From contig NZ_CAKSNX010000002.1 in the NCBI RefSeq assembly GCF_934476685.1, positions 124,001 to 188,000 on the forward strand: a stretch of DNA of 64,000 nucleotides, given 5' to 3'. The position numbers and the translations under genes are program-made. The notes under the pieces are model-generated. The model saw nothing but the letters and a program-made list of their open reading frames with translations, did not search any database and was not told the origin of the DNA. This document shows positions 1 through 8,014 of this stretch, in pieces; positions within the stretch are counted from its first letter, which is position 1, and the number at the start of each line of letters is the position of its first letter. Source of the DNA: an uncultured Ruminococcus sp. (lineage in GTDB: Bacteria > Bacillota > Clostridia > Oscillospirales > Ruminococcaceae).

Positions 1-660
1 GGCAAGCCGCTTGACAGCAGCACACAGGTAGGCGAAAGTCTTGGCAGCATTACTGTGGAAGGTTATGATTATTACACAGAAGAAACGCATAGGATAAATG
101 CAGAATTATTTGCTGTAAATAATATGTCTGACAATTTTGCTGCGGCGATAAAATATGAGGGTACAGAGGAATATTATTTCTGCGAAAACATTGACTATGT
201 TCCGCAGGATATAGAGAGTTTTCTTGCTGATACAGATCTGAAAAATTTAATCACTATAAAGAACGTAAGTCACTTTTATTCCCTAGAGGACGAAGAGATG
301 TTTATTACCGACACATATGAGATAAGTGACAGCGGAAAGTTTTTTGATATTCTGTTTTCTGACATAGGTGGCGTCAGAAGTGAGCATAAGGAAGAGTTCT
401 ACTGGGATTATGAGCTGGATATAGACAGTGACCTGCTTAGAGGTACTATCGGCTTTACTGAGGACGGATATATAAATACAAATATCGCTATGACAGGTGC
501 ATCGTTTTATGTTGGCACAGATAAGATAAACGCTATCGTTCAGTATCTTGAACAGAATTGCAGCAAGTCAACGGAAGAAGAACCGTTTTATGATGACGCA
601 CAGTATGATATTGATGAAGCGCCTTCATCTGCTAACACATCAGCTTATACACCAGAATAA
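1..660 (+). CDS. Unrecognised protein, 3' part only
   Basis: The reading frame is open from the first base of the window, so the gene starts upstream and only its last 219 codons are here; the GTG at 55 is internal and is not preceded by a ribosome binding site. I do not recognise the family. The visible part is acidic, rich in Tyr, Asp and Glu, has no obvious membrane segment, and ends in a low-complexity tail rich in Glu, Ser and Ala. It could be the extracytoplasmic part of a membrane or anti-sigma-like protein, but that is a guess. It ends at a bidirectional terminator shared with the convergent PP2C gene. Confidence 0.7.
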   Translation, partial: GKPLDSSTQVGESLGSITVEGYDYYTEETHRINAELFAVNNMSDNFAAAIKYEGTEEYYFCENIDYVPQDIESFLADTDLKNLITIKNVSHFYSLEDEEMFITDTYEISDSGKFFDILFSDIGGVRSEHKEEFYWDYELDIDSDLLRGTIGFTEDGYINTNIAMTGASFYVGTDKINAIVQYLEQNCSKSTEEEPFYDDAQYDIDEAPSSANTSAYTPE

Positions 661-684
661 CAGCTGTACGATAAAATGTACTAA

Positions 685-723
685 AAATCCCATTGGGTCA
701 TGTGATCCAATGGGATTTGTTTT
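685..723. terminator. Bidirectional intrinsic terminator
   Basis: A perfect 12-bp stem (AAATCCCATTGG at 685-696 with CCAATGGGATTT at 707-718) with a 10-nt loop has T-rich sequence after it and A-rich sequence before it. It lies between two convergent genes. Confidence 0.85.
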
Positions 724-730
724 ACTTTAT

Positions 731-1756
731 TTATTCTGTATCATCTCTGAACATAGCGGAAAGCTTGCTCAGGCTTGCCTGTGCCTGCATAAACAGATCG
801 TGTGTTTCAAGGTCGATCTCTTCTTTGCGCATATGTTCCTTTTTGGACTGCTCTTTTTCCTTGCCGTTCTGAACTATTTCATTTACGTCTATATTAAGTA
901 TATCACCCAATGACTCCGCCTCTGCAAGGACTTCGGCGATATTCACCGTCTTTTCCACAGTTTCCTTGACTGTCAGCGCCTCAAGCTCTTCCTTGTCGAT
1001 ATACGGCTTTATGCCTACGATAGAAACATTATCCGTACTTCCGTTCATTATAGCCAGCTTTGCCAGCGCAGTTATCTTTTCAGAAATAGGGAGATCCATA
1101 GCAAGTCCTATTTCAAATTCATTTTCGCTTACATAATCGGATATGCCGTCCGAAACTATTATTATCATATCGTCAGGCTCTGCACCGAACTCATTCACAA
1201 GGGGAGTCTGAGATATCTCAGGTTCGTTTTTTGTACTTCCTATTGATGAGATTATTGCATTCTGATATTCCGGCGACAGATCGTCGGGGTCTTCTATTTT
1301 TCCGTGTTCATAAAGAAATCTGCCGTATGACTGGTCAATGGATATCTGTCTTATGGAACCATTTACAAAGCGGTACATTCTGCTGTCGCCAACATTTACG
1401 CACAGAGCCTTGCCGTTCTCATCGACTGCAAGAGCGCATAAGGTAGTCTGCATATTGACAGCATTGTCATTGTAAACTCCGCTCCTTTTGATCTTGCCGT
1501 GTATGGTCATAAGCTTCTGCTTCATATCCGTAGCCGAAGAATATTCAAGTATAGAAAGGTGCTGAAGACACAGCTTTGACGCAAGCTCACCTGCATTTTC
1601 TCCGCCCACTCCGTCACATACGGCGGCTATGAACGGTGCACTAACAGCAGCCTCTGCGCTGCCGCTGTTAAGTACCTGATGATCCACCAGCACAGCGTCC
1701 TCATTATTTTCACGGTAGCTTCCCACGTCGGTGTAGCCATATATATAGTAATTCAT
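731..1756 (-). CDS. PP2C-family Ser/Thr protein phosphatase
   Basis: A 341-residue metal-dependent protein phosphatase that would remove phosphate from Ser/Thr in cytosolic proteins, normally opposing a Hanks-type kinase. The fold's signatures are present in order: TDVGSYRENNED at residues 9-20, the metal-binding DGVGG at 48-52, VGDSRMYR in the middle, and SDGISDY and GSTDNVSI in the second half. The catalytic domain ends near residue 250. The last ~90 residues are a charged, probably helical extension of unknown role. No membrane segment is visible. No kinase gene is next to it in this window. A promoter with 17-bp spacing lies upstream (1805-1833). Confidence 0.9.
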   Translation of the reverse strand: MNYYIYGYTDVGSYRENNEDAVLVDHQVLNSGSAEAAVSAPFIAAVCDGVGGENAGELASKLCLQHLSILEYSSATDMKQKLMTIHGKIKRSGVYNDNAVNMQTTLCALAVDENGKALCVNVGDSRMYRFVNGSIRQISIDQSYGRFLYEHGKIEDPDDLSPEYQNAIISSIGSTKNEPEISQTPLVNEFGAEPDDMIIIVSDGISDYVSENEFEIGLAMDLPISEKITALAKLAIMNGSTDNVSIVGIKPYIDKEELEALTVKETVEKTVNIAEVLAEAESLGDILNIDVNEIVQNGKEKEQSKKEHMRKEEIDLETHDLFMQAQASLSKLSAMFRDDTE

Positions 1757-1804
1757 AGAAAAAAACGCCCCGATAAAAATTATTGTCTGAATTCAACTAT
1801 ATAA

Positions 1805-1833
1805 ATAATACCATACTGCGAGCAAAAAGTCAA
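1805..1833 (-). promoter_or_regulatory. Promoter of the PP2C gene
   Basis: On the minus strand TTGACT, 17 bp, TATTAT. It faces away from the promoter at 1842-1870, so the two genes are transcribed divergently from back-to-back promoters. Confidence 0.65.
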
Positions 1834-1841
1834 TTTATCTC

Positions 1842-1870
1842 TTGAAATTATGCAGAAAAAATTGTATAAT
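1842..1870 (+). promoter_or_regulatory. Promoter of the HAD phosphatase gene
   Basis: TTGAAA (1842-1847), 17 bp, TATAAT (1865-1870), about 30 bp before the start codon. Confidence 0.7.
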
Positions 1871-1900
1871 TATTTCAAATGAGTACGGGAGGCAAAACAA

Positions 1901-2557
1901 ATGATAAAAGGCGTAATATTTGATATGGACGGACTTATGATAGATACCGAAAAGCTGCTAACGAGATTTTGGTGTGAGGCGGCACAGTTTTACGGCTGGA
2001 ATATGACTAAAGAACACGTTTTAGGCATACGTTCGCTTGCGGCAAAATATGCTGAACCGCATCTTAAAGGCATATTCGGAGATGATTTTAACTACTTTGA
2101 CGTAAGGACAAAGCGCATTGAACTTATGAACGCTTACATAGCAGAGAACGGCATAGAGAAAAAGAAAGGTCTTGACGAACTGCTCGACTATCTTGATGAA
2201 GTGGGACTGAAAAAAGCAGTTGCAACGGCGACAGACAGAAAACGCACAAAGATGTATCTTACTTCTATCGGAGTATATGACAGGTTTGATAAGATAGTCT
2301 GCGGCGATATGATAAAAAACGGCAAGCCTGCGCCTGATATATACATCACAGCGGCAGGAGAGCTTGAACTGCCATGTGGGGAATGTATGGCACTGGAGGA
2401 TTCACCTAACGGGATAAGATCGGCATTTACAGCAGGCTGCGTTCCTGTAATGATTCCCGATCTTTCACAGCCCGATGATGAAACGGCGAAAATAATGTAT
2501 GAAAAATGCGATGATCTTTCACAGGTAATTGATGTTCTTAAAAAGCTTAATAGCTGA
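1901..2557 (+). CDS. HAD-superfamily phosphatase, beta-phosphoglucomutase-like
   Basis: A 218-residue cytosolic HAD hydrolase. Motif I is FDMDGLMIDTE at residues 7-17, with the nucleophile Asp9 and acid/base Asp11. Motif II is around ATATDRKRT, the motif III Lys is in KNGKPAPDIY, and motif IV is LEDSPNGI with the metal-binding acids. A helical cap sits between motifs I and II, as in the beta-PGM/GPP subgroup. These enzymes dephosphorylate small sugar or nucleotide phosphates, and the substrate cannot be read from sequence. The gene opposite is phosphoglucomutase, but the two converge and are not an operon. A GGGAGG site sits 7 nt before the ATG. Confidence 0.85.
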   Translation: MIKGVIFDMDGLMIDTEKLLTRFWCEAAQFYGWNMTKEHVLGIRSLAAKYAEPHLKGIFGDDFNYFDVRTKRIELMNAYIAENGIEKKKGLDELLDYLDEVGLKKAVATATDRKRTKMYLTSIGVYDRFDKIVCGDMIKNGKPAPDIYITAAGELELPCGECMALEDSPNGIRSAFTAGCVPVMIPDLSQPDDETAKIMYEKCDDLSQVIDVLKKLNS

Positions 2558-2570
2558 TATGTACAAAAAA

Positions 2571-2603
2571 CGGGACAGTATCTAAATACTGTCCCGAAAT
2601 TTT
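2571..2603. terminator. Bidirectional intrinsic terminator
   Basis: An 11-bp perfect stem (CGGGACAGTAT 2571-2581 with ATACTGTCCCG 2586-2596) with a 4-nt loop, A-run before and T-run after, between two convergent genes. Confidence 0.9.
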
Positions 2604-2617
2604 TTATGTGAGTTAAA

Positions 2618-4333
2618 TTAGAAACCGAGGATAGACTTGAAATCGTCAGCGATCTTCTCTTCAAGCTTTTCAGCGTCAGCTCTTGTTTCGCCGATAGTTG
2701 TGTAGTAAGCCTTGATCTTAGGCTCTGTGCCTGAAGGTCTGATGATAACGCTTGCACCCTGTTCAAGCTTGAACGCAAGAACGTCAGACTTAGGAAGTGT
2801 GAGAACTGTCTTTGTGCCGTCAGCAGCTGTTTCCTCAGATGCGATGTAGTCAGCAACAGAGATGACCTTAAGTCCGCCGATCTCCTTAGGACCGTTTGTT
2901 CTGAGGTCAGACATGATCTCCTTCATTCTCTCCATACCGCTTGCACCTTCGCACTGGAATGACTTCTGGCTGTGGAGGTAGTTGCCGTATTCCTTATACA
3001 TAGCCTCTCTGGCTTCGAGGAGTGAGATGCCCTTTGTGCGGTAGAATGCAGCCATTTCGCAGATAAGCATTGAACCAACAACAGCGTCCTTATCTCTTAC
3101 ATAAGAACCTGCAAGGTAGCCGTAGCTCTCTTCAAAACCGAAGATGTATCTGCTGTCCTCGCCGTCCTTTTCAAGGAATCCGATCTGCTCGCCGATGAAC
3201 TTGAATCCTGTGAGAACTTCTCTGAGTTCAACGCCATATTCAGCAGCGATCTTCTTGCAGATATCTGTTGTAACGATAGTCTTTACAGCAACAGGGTTCT
3301 TTGGCATTGTGCCGAGAGCTGTTCTTTCCTGACAGATGTACTTAAGGAGCATAGCGCCTACTTCGTTACCGCTGAAAAGAACATAGTTGCCGTCAGGATC
3401 AGGAACTGCGATACCAACTCTGTCGCAGTCAGGGTCTGTTGCAAGGAGAAGGTCAGGCTTTACAGTCTTGCAAAGCTCCAGTCCCTTAGCAAGAGCCTCT
3501 TTGATCTCAGGGTTAGGGAATGGGCAGGTAGGGAAGTTTCCGTCAGGATTTTCCTGCTCAGGAACAACTGTAACTTCCTTGATGCCGATCTTCTTAAGGA
3601 TAGCTCTTACAGGCTTGTTTCCTGTACCGTTGAGAGGAGTGTAAACTACCTTAAGACCGCTGTCAGCAACGAGGTCTGTGTGAACGCCCTGCTCAGATAC
3701 CTTGTCGAGGTACTTGTCGATAACTTCCTGCTTTATGTACTCGATGCTGCCGTTTGCGATACCGTCCTCAAACTTGATGACCTTAGCGCCGCCGAACATT
3801 TCAACAGCATTGATCTTGCCGATAACTGTATTTGCAACGTCAAGAGTGATCTGGCAGCCATCCTCGCCGTATACCTTGTATCCGTTGTACTTTGCAGGGT
3901 TGTGTGAAGCAGTTATAACGATACCTGCCTGACACTTAAGTTCTCTTACAGCCCATGAAAGCATTGGAGTAGGCATAAGCTCGGAGTAGATATATACCTT
4001 GATGCCGTTTGCTGCAAGAACAGCAGCAGCTTCCTTAGCGAAAACGTCAGACTTGATTCTTGAATCGTATGCGATAGCAACGCTGCCGTTTTCAAATGCA
4101 CCGTTTACATAATCAGCAAGACCCTGTGTAGCTCTTCTGATAGTATAAACGTTGAGTCTGTATGCGCCTGCGCCGATAACGCCTCTGAGTCCGCCTGTAC
4201 CGAATTCGAGATCTCTGTAAAATCTGTCCTGAATAGCGGCTTCGTCGCCCTCGATAGACTTAAGTTCAGTCTGAAGATCAGCGTCGTCAACAGCCTTTTC
4301 GCACCAAAGTTTGTAAAGTTCCATTTCTGTCAT
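2618..4333 (-). CDS. pgcA: Alpha-phosphoglucomutase / phosphomannomutase
   Basis: A 571-residue alpha-D-phosphohexomutase interconverting glucose-1-phosphate and glucose-6-phosphate, feeding glycogen, cell-wall and exopolysaccharide precursors. The four family landmarks are present: the phosphoserine loop TASHNPAKYNG (catalytic Ser143), the Mg-binding DPDCDR, the sugar-binding GFEESYGY, and the C-terminal phosphate-binding RPSGTEPK. Length fits the long Firmicutes PgcA type. A GTG nine bases upstream (4342) lies inside the ribosome binding site GAGGTG, so the ATG at 4333, spaced about 7 nt from it, is the better start. The promoter is at 4385-4412. Confidence 0.93.
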   Translation of the reverse strand: MTEMELYKLWCEKAVDDADLQTELKSIEGDEAAIQDRFYRDLEFGTGGLRGVIGAGAYRLNVYTIRRATQGLADYVNGAFENGSVAIAYDSRIKSDVFAKEAAAVLAANGIKVYIYSELMPTPMLSWAVRELKCQAGIVITASHNPAKYNGYKVYGEDGCQITLDVANTVIGKINAVEMFGGAKVIKFEDGIANGSIEYIKQEVIDKYLDKVSEQGVHTDLVADSGLKVVYTPLNGTGNKPVRAILKKIGIKEVTVVPEQENPDGNFPTCPFPNPEIKEALAKGLELCKTVKPDLLLATDPDCDRVGIAVPDPDGNYVLFSGNEVGAMLLKYICQERTALGTMPKNPVAVKTIVTTDICKKIAAEYGVELREVLTGFKFIGEQIGFLEKDGEDSRYIFGFEESYGYLAGSYVRDKDAVVGSMLICEMAAFYRTKGISLLEAREAMYKEYGNYLHSQKSFQCEGASGMERMKEIMSDLRTNGPKEIGGLKVISVADYIASEETAADGTKTVLTLPKSDVLAFKLEQGASVIIRPSGTEPKIKAYYTTIGETRADAEKLEEKIADDFKSILGF

Positions 4334-4384
4334 TGTATTCACCTCATAAATGTTTTTTCAATATGAACAAATTATCATACTTTT

Positions 4385-4412
4385 ATTATAACACATTTTA
4401 GATTTTTGACAA
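4385..4412 (-). promoter_or_regulatory. Promoter of pgcA
   Basis: On the minus strand TTGTCA, 16 bp, TATAAT, about 50 bp before the chosen start. Confidence 0.6.
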
Positions 4413-4493
4413 GGGGCGTAATAATTATTTAACAATTATAAACGTTTACGGACCACTTTTTAGCAATATGACAAAAAGTTATTATAAATCAGC

Positions 4494-4522
4494 TTGATTA
4501 TTGTCAATCATTGTGATATAAT
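4494..4522 (+). promoter_or_regulatory. Promoter of the hydrolase-comM pair
   Basis: TTGATT (4494-4499), 17 bp, TATAAT (4517-4522), 34 bp before the ATG at 4557. Confidence 0.65.
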
Positions 4523-4556
4523 AATCCATATAATTTAATGTATGGAGGCTTTTGTT

Positions 4557-5519
4557 ATGGATCCCGAATGCAGATATATCAGACTGAACAGTTTTTACCC
4601 GTCAGCTGACGGCGAACACAATATATTCTACACCATGTTCATACCCGACGGAGAGGTCAGGGGAGTGGTGCAGATAGCTCACGGAATGTGCGAGTATTTT
4701 GAGAGATATACCGAATTTGCAGCATATCTTTGCGAACATGGATATGCCGTATGCGGAAACGATCATCTCGGTCATGGCGGCAGTGTAAATGATTCGAGCG
4801 AGTATGGATATTTTTCTGAGGAAAACGGCTGGCAGAATGCCGTCGAGGATATGTATGCCCTGACTAAGCTTGCAAAGGAGAGATTTTCGGACAAGCCGTA
4901 TATACTTCTTGGTCACAGTATGGGCAGCTTCCTTGCAAGAGCCTATGTGACAAGGCACGGCAGTATGCTTGACGCAGCGGTGTTCTGCGGAACAAAGGGA
5001 GAGATGAAAGGCATACCTGCACTCCTCGCAGTTATTGAGATGATGAAGAGCGTTTTCTCGGATAATTTCCACAGCAGACTGCTTGATAAGCTGGCTTTCG
5101 GTCTTTACAATGCAAAAATAAAACCTCACAGAACGAGATACGATTGGCTGTCCCGTGATGAAAAGATAGTTGATAAATACGCAAAGGACGATAAGTGTAC
5201 ATTTATTTTCTCACTTAACGGTTTTGAGAACCTTATGAAAGTATTGTGGTATGTGTCTGATGACAAGTGGTTTGAAACATATCCGAAGGATCTTCCCACA
5301 TATCTTATTGCGGGCAGCGCTGACCCTGTGGGCAATTACGGAAAAGGTGTGCTGAGTGTGTTCAATCGTCTGTTCGTGCAGAACTGCGATGTTGAAATGA
5401 AGATTTACAGAGGCGCAAGGCACGAACTTCTGAACGAAACCAACAAGCAGGAGGTCTATGAGGACGTACTCAGCTTTATTGGATCTGTTGTAAATGACGG
5501 AAACGAGGACGATATCTGA
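4557..5519 (+). CDS. Alpha/beta hydrolase, lysophospholipase/monoacylglycerol lipase-like
   Basis: A 320-residue serine hydrolase. The nucleophile elbow GHSMG holds Ser121. HGMCEY near residue 39 is the oxyanion-side loop, GSADPVGNYG carries the likely catalytic Asp, and ARHELLNE the likely His. This matches the family (Hydrolase_4) that cleaves lysophospholipids or monoacylglycerols; the real substrate is unknown. No signal peptide, so presumably cytosolic. An ATG at 4542 overlaps the GGAGG site, so the ATG at 4557 is chosen. The stop overlaps the comM start by one base (TGATG), so the two are translationally coupled although functionally unrelated as far as I know. Confidence 0.85.
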   Translation: MDPECRYIRLNSFYPSADGEHNIFYTMFIPDGEVRGVVQIAHGMCEYFERYTEFAAYLCEHGYAVCGNDHLGHGGSVNDSSEYGYFSEENGWQNAVEDMYALTKLAKERFSDKPYILLGHSMGSFLARAYVTRHGSMLDAAVFCGTKGEMKGIPALLAVIEMMKSVFSDNFHSRLLDKLAFGLYNAKIKPHRTRYDWLSRDEKIVDKYAKDDKCTFIFSLNGFENLMKVLWYVSDDKWFETYPKDLPTYLIAGSADPVGNYGKGVLSVFNRLFVQNCDVEMKIYRGARHELLNETNKQEVYEDVLSFIGSVVNDGNEDDI

Positions 5520-7048
5520 TGTTTGCAAGTATAAACAGTCTGGGACTTCTGGGACTTAATGCTTTCCCTGTTTATGTTGAGGTGGAAGCGTCAAAGGGAA
5601 TACCAAGCTTTGATATAGTAGGTCTTGCAGATGCCGCCGTAAGGGAGAGCAGGGAGAGGATACGTTCCGCTTTCCGCTGCTGCGGACTGAATTTCCCGCA
5701 TCAGAAAGTTATGATAAATCTTGCCCCTGCCGATGTGAAAAAGACAGGCTCTGTCCATGATCTCGCCATTGCGGTGGCTTTGCTGAGGGTTATGGGATTT
5801 TCCGATGATGAGCGTCTGAAAAGATCAGTTTTTATCGGCGAAGTATCGTTGAGCGGCGAGATAAGAGCCGTTCAGGGCGTTCTGCCTATGACTATCTTAG
5901 CTCAGAAAAGCGGAATGGAAGAGATATATGTTCCTATCGAGAATCTCAGAGAAGCAAGCGTGGTGGAGGGCATAAAGTGTTATGGGGTTGCCTCCATAGG
6001 TGAGCTTGTTTTTCATCTTGCGGAAAAGGCTGAAATTGTGCCTGCTCAGACATATGTCCCCGAAAAGCAGAACAGGAACGGCGCACTTGATTTTGCAGAT
6101 GTAAAGGGACAGGCTGCCGCAAAGAAAGCACTGGAGCTTGCCGCCGCAGGAGGTCATAATGCTCTTATGATAGGTTCTCCGGGTTCGGGAAAATCTATGC
6201 TTGCAAAGCGTATGCCGTCCATACTGCCTGAAATGACATTTGAAGAGTCTATTGAAACCACAAATATACATTCTGTCGCAGGACTGCTCGATAAACAAAG
6301 TCCGCTTGTGACAGAACGACCCTTTAGATCGCCGCACCATACCGTTTCTGCGGCAGGTCTTGCAGGCGGCGGTTCTGTTCCGAAACCGGGTGAGATATCT
6401 CTTGCGCATAACGGTCTGCTTTTTCTTGACGAGCTTGCGGAATTTTCAAGACCTGCTCTAGAAATACTCCGTCAGCCTATGGAAGATCAGCAGGTCACTA
6501 TATCGAGAGTTTCGGGCAGCATTACATATCCAAGTTCATTTATGCTTATCGGCGCAATGAACCCATGCCCCTGCGGATATTACGGTCACCCCACAAGGAA
6601 GTGTATATGCTCACACAAGCAGGTCGCAAACTATCTTAATAAAGTCAGCGGACCATTGTTGGATCGTTTCGATGTACATCTTGAAGTTGCCCCTGTGGAA
6701 TTTTCCGACCTTTCGTCAACAGCAAAGGAAGAATCCTCAGCTGACATACGGGCAAGAGTGCAGGCGGCAAGAGATATACAGAACAAGCGATACAAAGGAA
6801 CACATATCACCTGCAACGCAAGGATAACCCCTGATATGCTCCATGAGGTATGCCCTGTTACCTCACAGGCGGAGGCTTTGCTCAGAAATGTTTTTGATAA
6901 GCTTGGTCTGTCTGCAAGAGCCTATGACAAAATAATGAAAGTTGCAAGAACAGCTGCCGACATGGACGGCGCAGAGATAATAGACAAAAAGCATATTGCC
7001 CTTGCGGTTCAATACAGAAGTTTGGACAGAAAATACTGGAATGGGTAA
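5519..7048 (+). CDS. comM: YifB/ComM-family Mg-chelatase-like AAA+ ATPase
   Basis: A 509-residue protein with the YifB/ComM layout: an N-terminal Lon-protease-like (ChlI) domain over about residues 15-165, then an AAA+ Mg-chelatase domain with Walker A GSPGSGKS near 219-226, Walker B LLFLDELAEF, the conserved MNPCPCGYYG loop, and a C-terminal helical domain. In Gram-negative bacteria ComM is a hexameric branch-migration helicase acting in natural transformation; in Clostridia the role is less clear. It is coupled by a one-base overlap to the upstream hydrolase. Confidence 0.92.
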   Translation: MFASINSLGLLGLNAFPVYVEVEASKGIPSFDIVGLADAAVRESRERIRSAFRCCGLNFPHQKVMINLAPADVKKTGSVHDLAIAVALLRVMGFSDDERLKRSVFIGEVSLSGEIRAVQGVLPMTILAQKSGMEEIYVPIENLREASVVEGIKCYGVASIGELVFHLAEKAEIVPAQTYVPEKQNRNGALDFADVKGQAAAKKALELAAAGGHNALMIGSPGSGKSMLAKRMPSILPEMTFEESIETTNIHSVAGLLDKQSPLVTERPFRSPHHTVSAAGLAGGGSVPKPGEISLAHNGLLFLDELAEFSRPALEILRQPMEDQQVTISRVSGSITYPSSFMLIGAMNPCPCGYYGHPTRKCICSHKQVANYLNKVSGPLLDRFDVHLEVAPVEFSDLSSTAKEESSADIRARVQAARDIQNKRYKGTHITCNARITPDMLHEVCPVTSQAEALLRNVFDKLGLSARAYDKIMKVARTAADMDGAEIIDKKHIALAVQYRSLDRKYWNG

Positions 7049-7089
7049 TTTATACAAGAATGGCAAATAAACTTTGTGTATAACCGATA

Positions 7090-7118
7090 TTGTTAATCTT
7101 TGCTGTATATGATATAAT
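7090..7118 (+). promoter_or_regulatory. Promoter of the small lipoprotein gene
   Basis: TTGTTA (7090-7095), 17 bp, TATAAT (7113-7118), leaving a leader of about 78 nt before the ATG at 7203. Confidence 0.65.
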
Positions 7119-7202
7119 GTGCCATAGATAGAAAAATATTAGTATAACAACTTAATGGACATTTGTTTGGATTTGACAGTAAAGAAGAAAAGAGGGAACA
7201 CA

Positions 7203-7718
7203 ATGAAAAGAATAGTTTATTCTATATTAGCATTATCGATTCTTGCTTTGGCAGGCTGCGGAAATATTGAGAGTGACTCAAAAGCAGAAAAATCAGAGAA
7301 TACTAATGTCGGCACAAATAAGTCAGCGGACAAAGTCGAAGTTGATGAAACTCAAAATAATGAGTTCAGACTTTTCCACAGCAGTAACCCTGACGAAAAA
7401 ACTAATGTGACAGATGAAGATATCAAAACTTTTTCTGAATATTACGAAAATGTCTGTGATACATGGGAAATGATATCCGAAAGTTCAGCTAACGAAATCA
7501 CAGACAGCTATGGTGGTCTGTATTATGTTATCGAAGAATGTGATAACGGAAATGCTGTTTCAGAAATGTATCTTATGAGCAATGTTGATGCTGACAATGA
7601 TAATGATGATTACAGTGAGGTAATGCTTTTTGACAAGCGATCTGATACAGTTCGCAGGATGAAATGCAGCAGTGACAGTTATAATGAACTATATAAAATG
7701 GTTGCTGAAAAGTTTTGA
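7203..7718 (+). CDS. Small secreted lipoprotein, unknown function
   Basis: A 171-residue predicted lipoprotein. The N-terminus has Lys-Arg, a hydrophobic stretch and a lipobox LALAGC, so the mature protein would begin at Cys18 and be anchored to the outer face of the membrane. The mature part is acidic and rich in Asn, Asp, Glu and Ser; I recognise no domain. The longer frame opening at 7155 has no ribosome binding site, whereas the ATG at 7203 follows a GAGGGA site. It sits alone between comM and rpoB with its own promoter; no function can be inferred from neighbours. Confidence 0.75.
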   Translation: MKRIVYSILALSILALAGCGNIESDSKAEKSENTNVGTNKSADKVEVDETQNNEFRLFHSSNPDEKTNVTDEDIKTFSEYYENVCDTWEMISESSANEITDSYGGLYYVIEECDNGNAVSEMYLMSNVDADNDNDDYSEVMLFDKRSDTVRRMKCSSDSYNELYKMVAEKF

Positions 7719-7840
7719 TACGGCACTGCGTTAATTAAAAATTTACGAAATGCTCACGGAATGGTAATTGTAGAACTTTTCGTATGTAAAATACTGCTTT
7801 TTGTTCAAAACGCAGAAAATCGTTAAAACAGAATATTTGT

Positions 7841-7916
7841 AAGGTGTAAAAGTCTTGACAGGTCTTGTGCGGTATGCTATAATTGTATACTGTATCATAA
7901 TGGATTTTTACACCTT
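7841..7916. repeat. 11-bp perfect inverted repeat flanking the rpoBC promoter
   Basis: AAGGTGTAAAA at 7841-7851 and its exact reverse complement TTTTACACCTT at 7906-7916 bracket the -35/-10 elements symmetrically. The left arm ends 3 bp before the -35 box and the right arm starts 22 bp after the -10 box. The left arm lies upstream of the expected transcription start, so the pair cannot form an mRNA hairpin. A protein-binding operator is the natural reading, but this is inference. Confidence 0.55.
7855..7883 (+). promoter_or_regulatory. rpoBC promoter
   Basis: A perfect consensus: TTGACA (7855-7860), 17 bp, TATAAT (7878-7883), with an extended -10 (TGC directly before it). The mRNA leader to the rpoB ATG would be about 125 nt. 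Confidence 0.85.
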
Positions 7917-8014
7917 TTCTTTATATATAATGGTGTCAAAATCAGTTGAAAATCACAGTTTTTGTGCAGATCAACACATCAAGTTTTGAAATAAATTAAG
8001 GAGTGATCGAGCCT

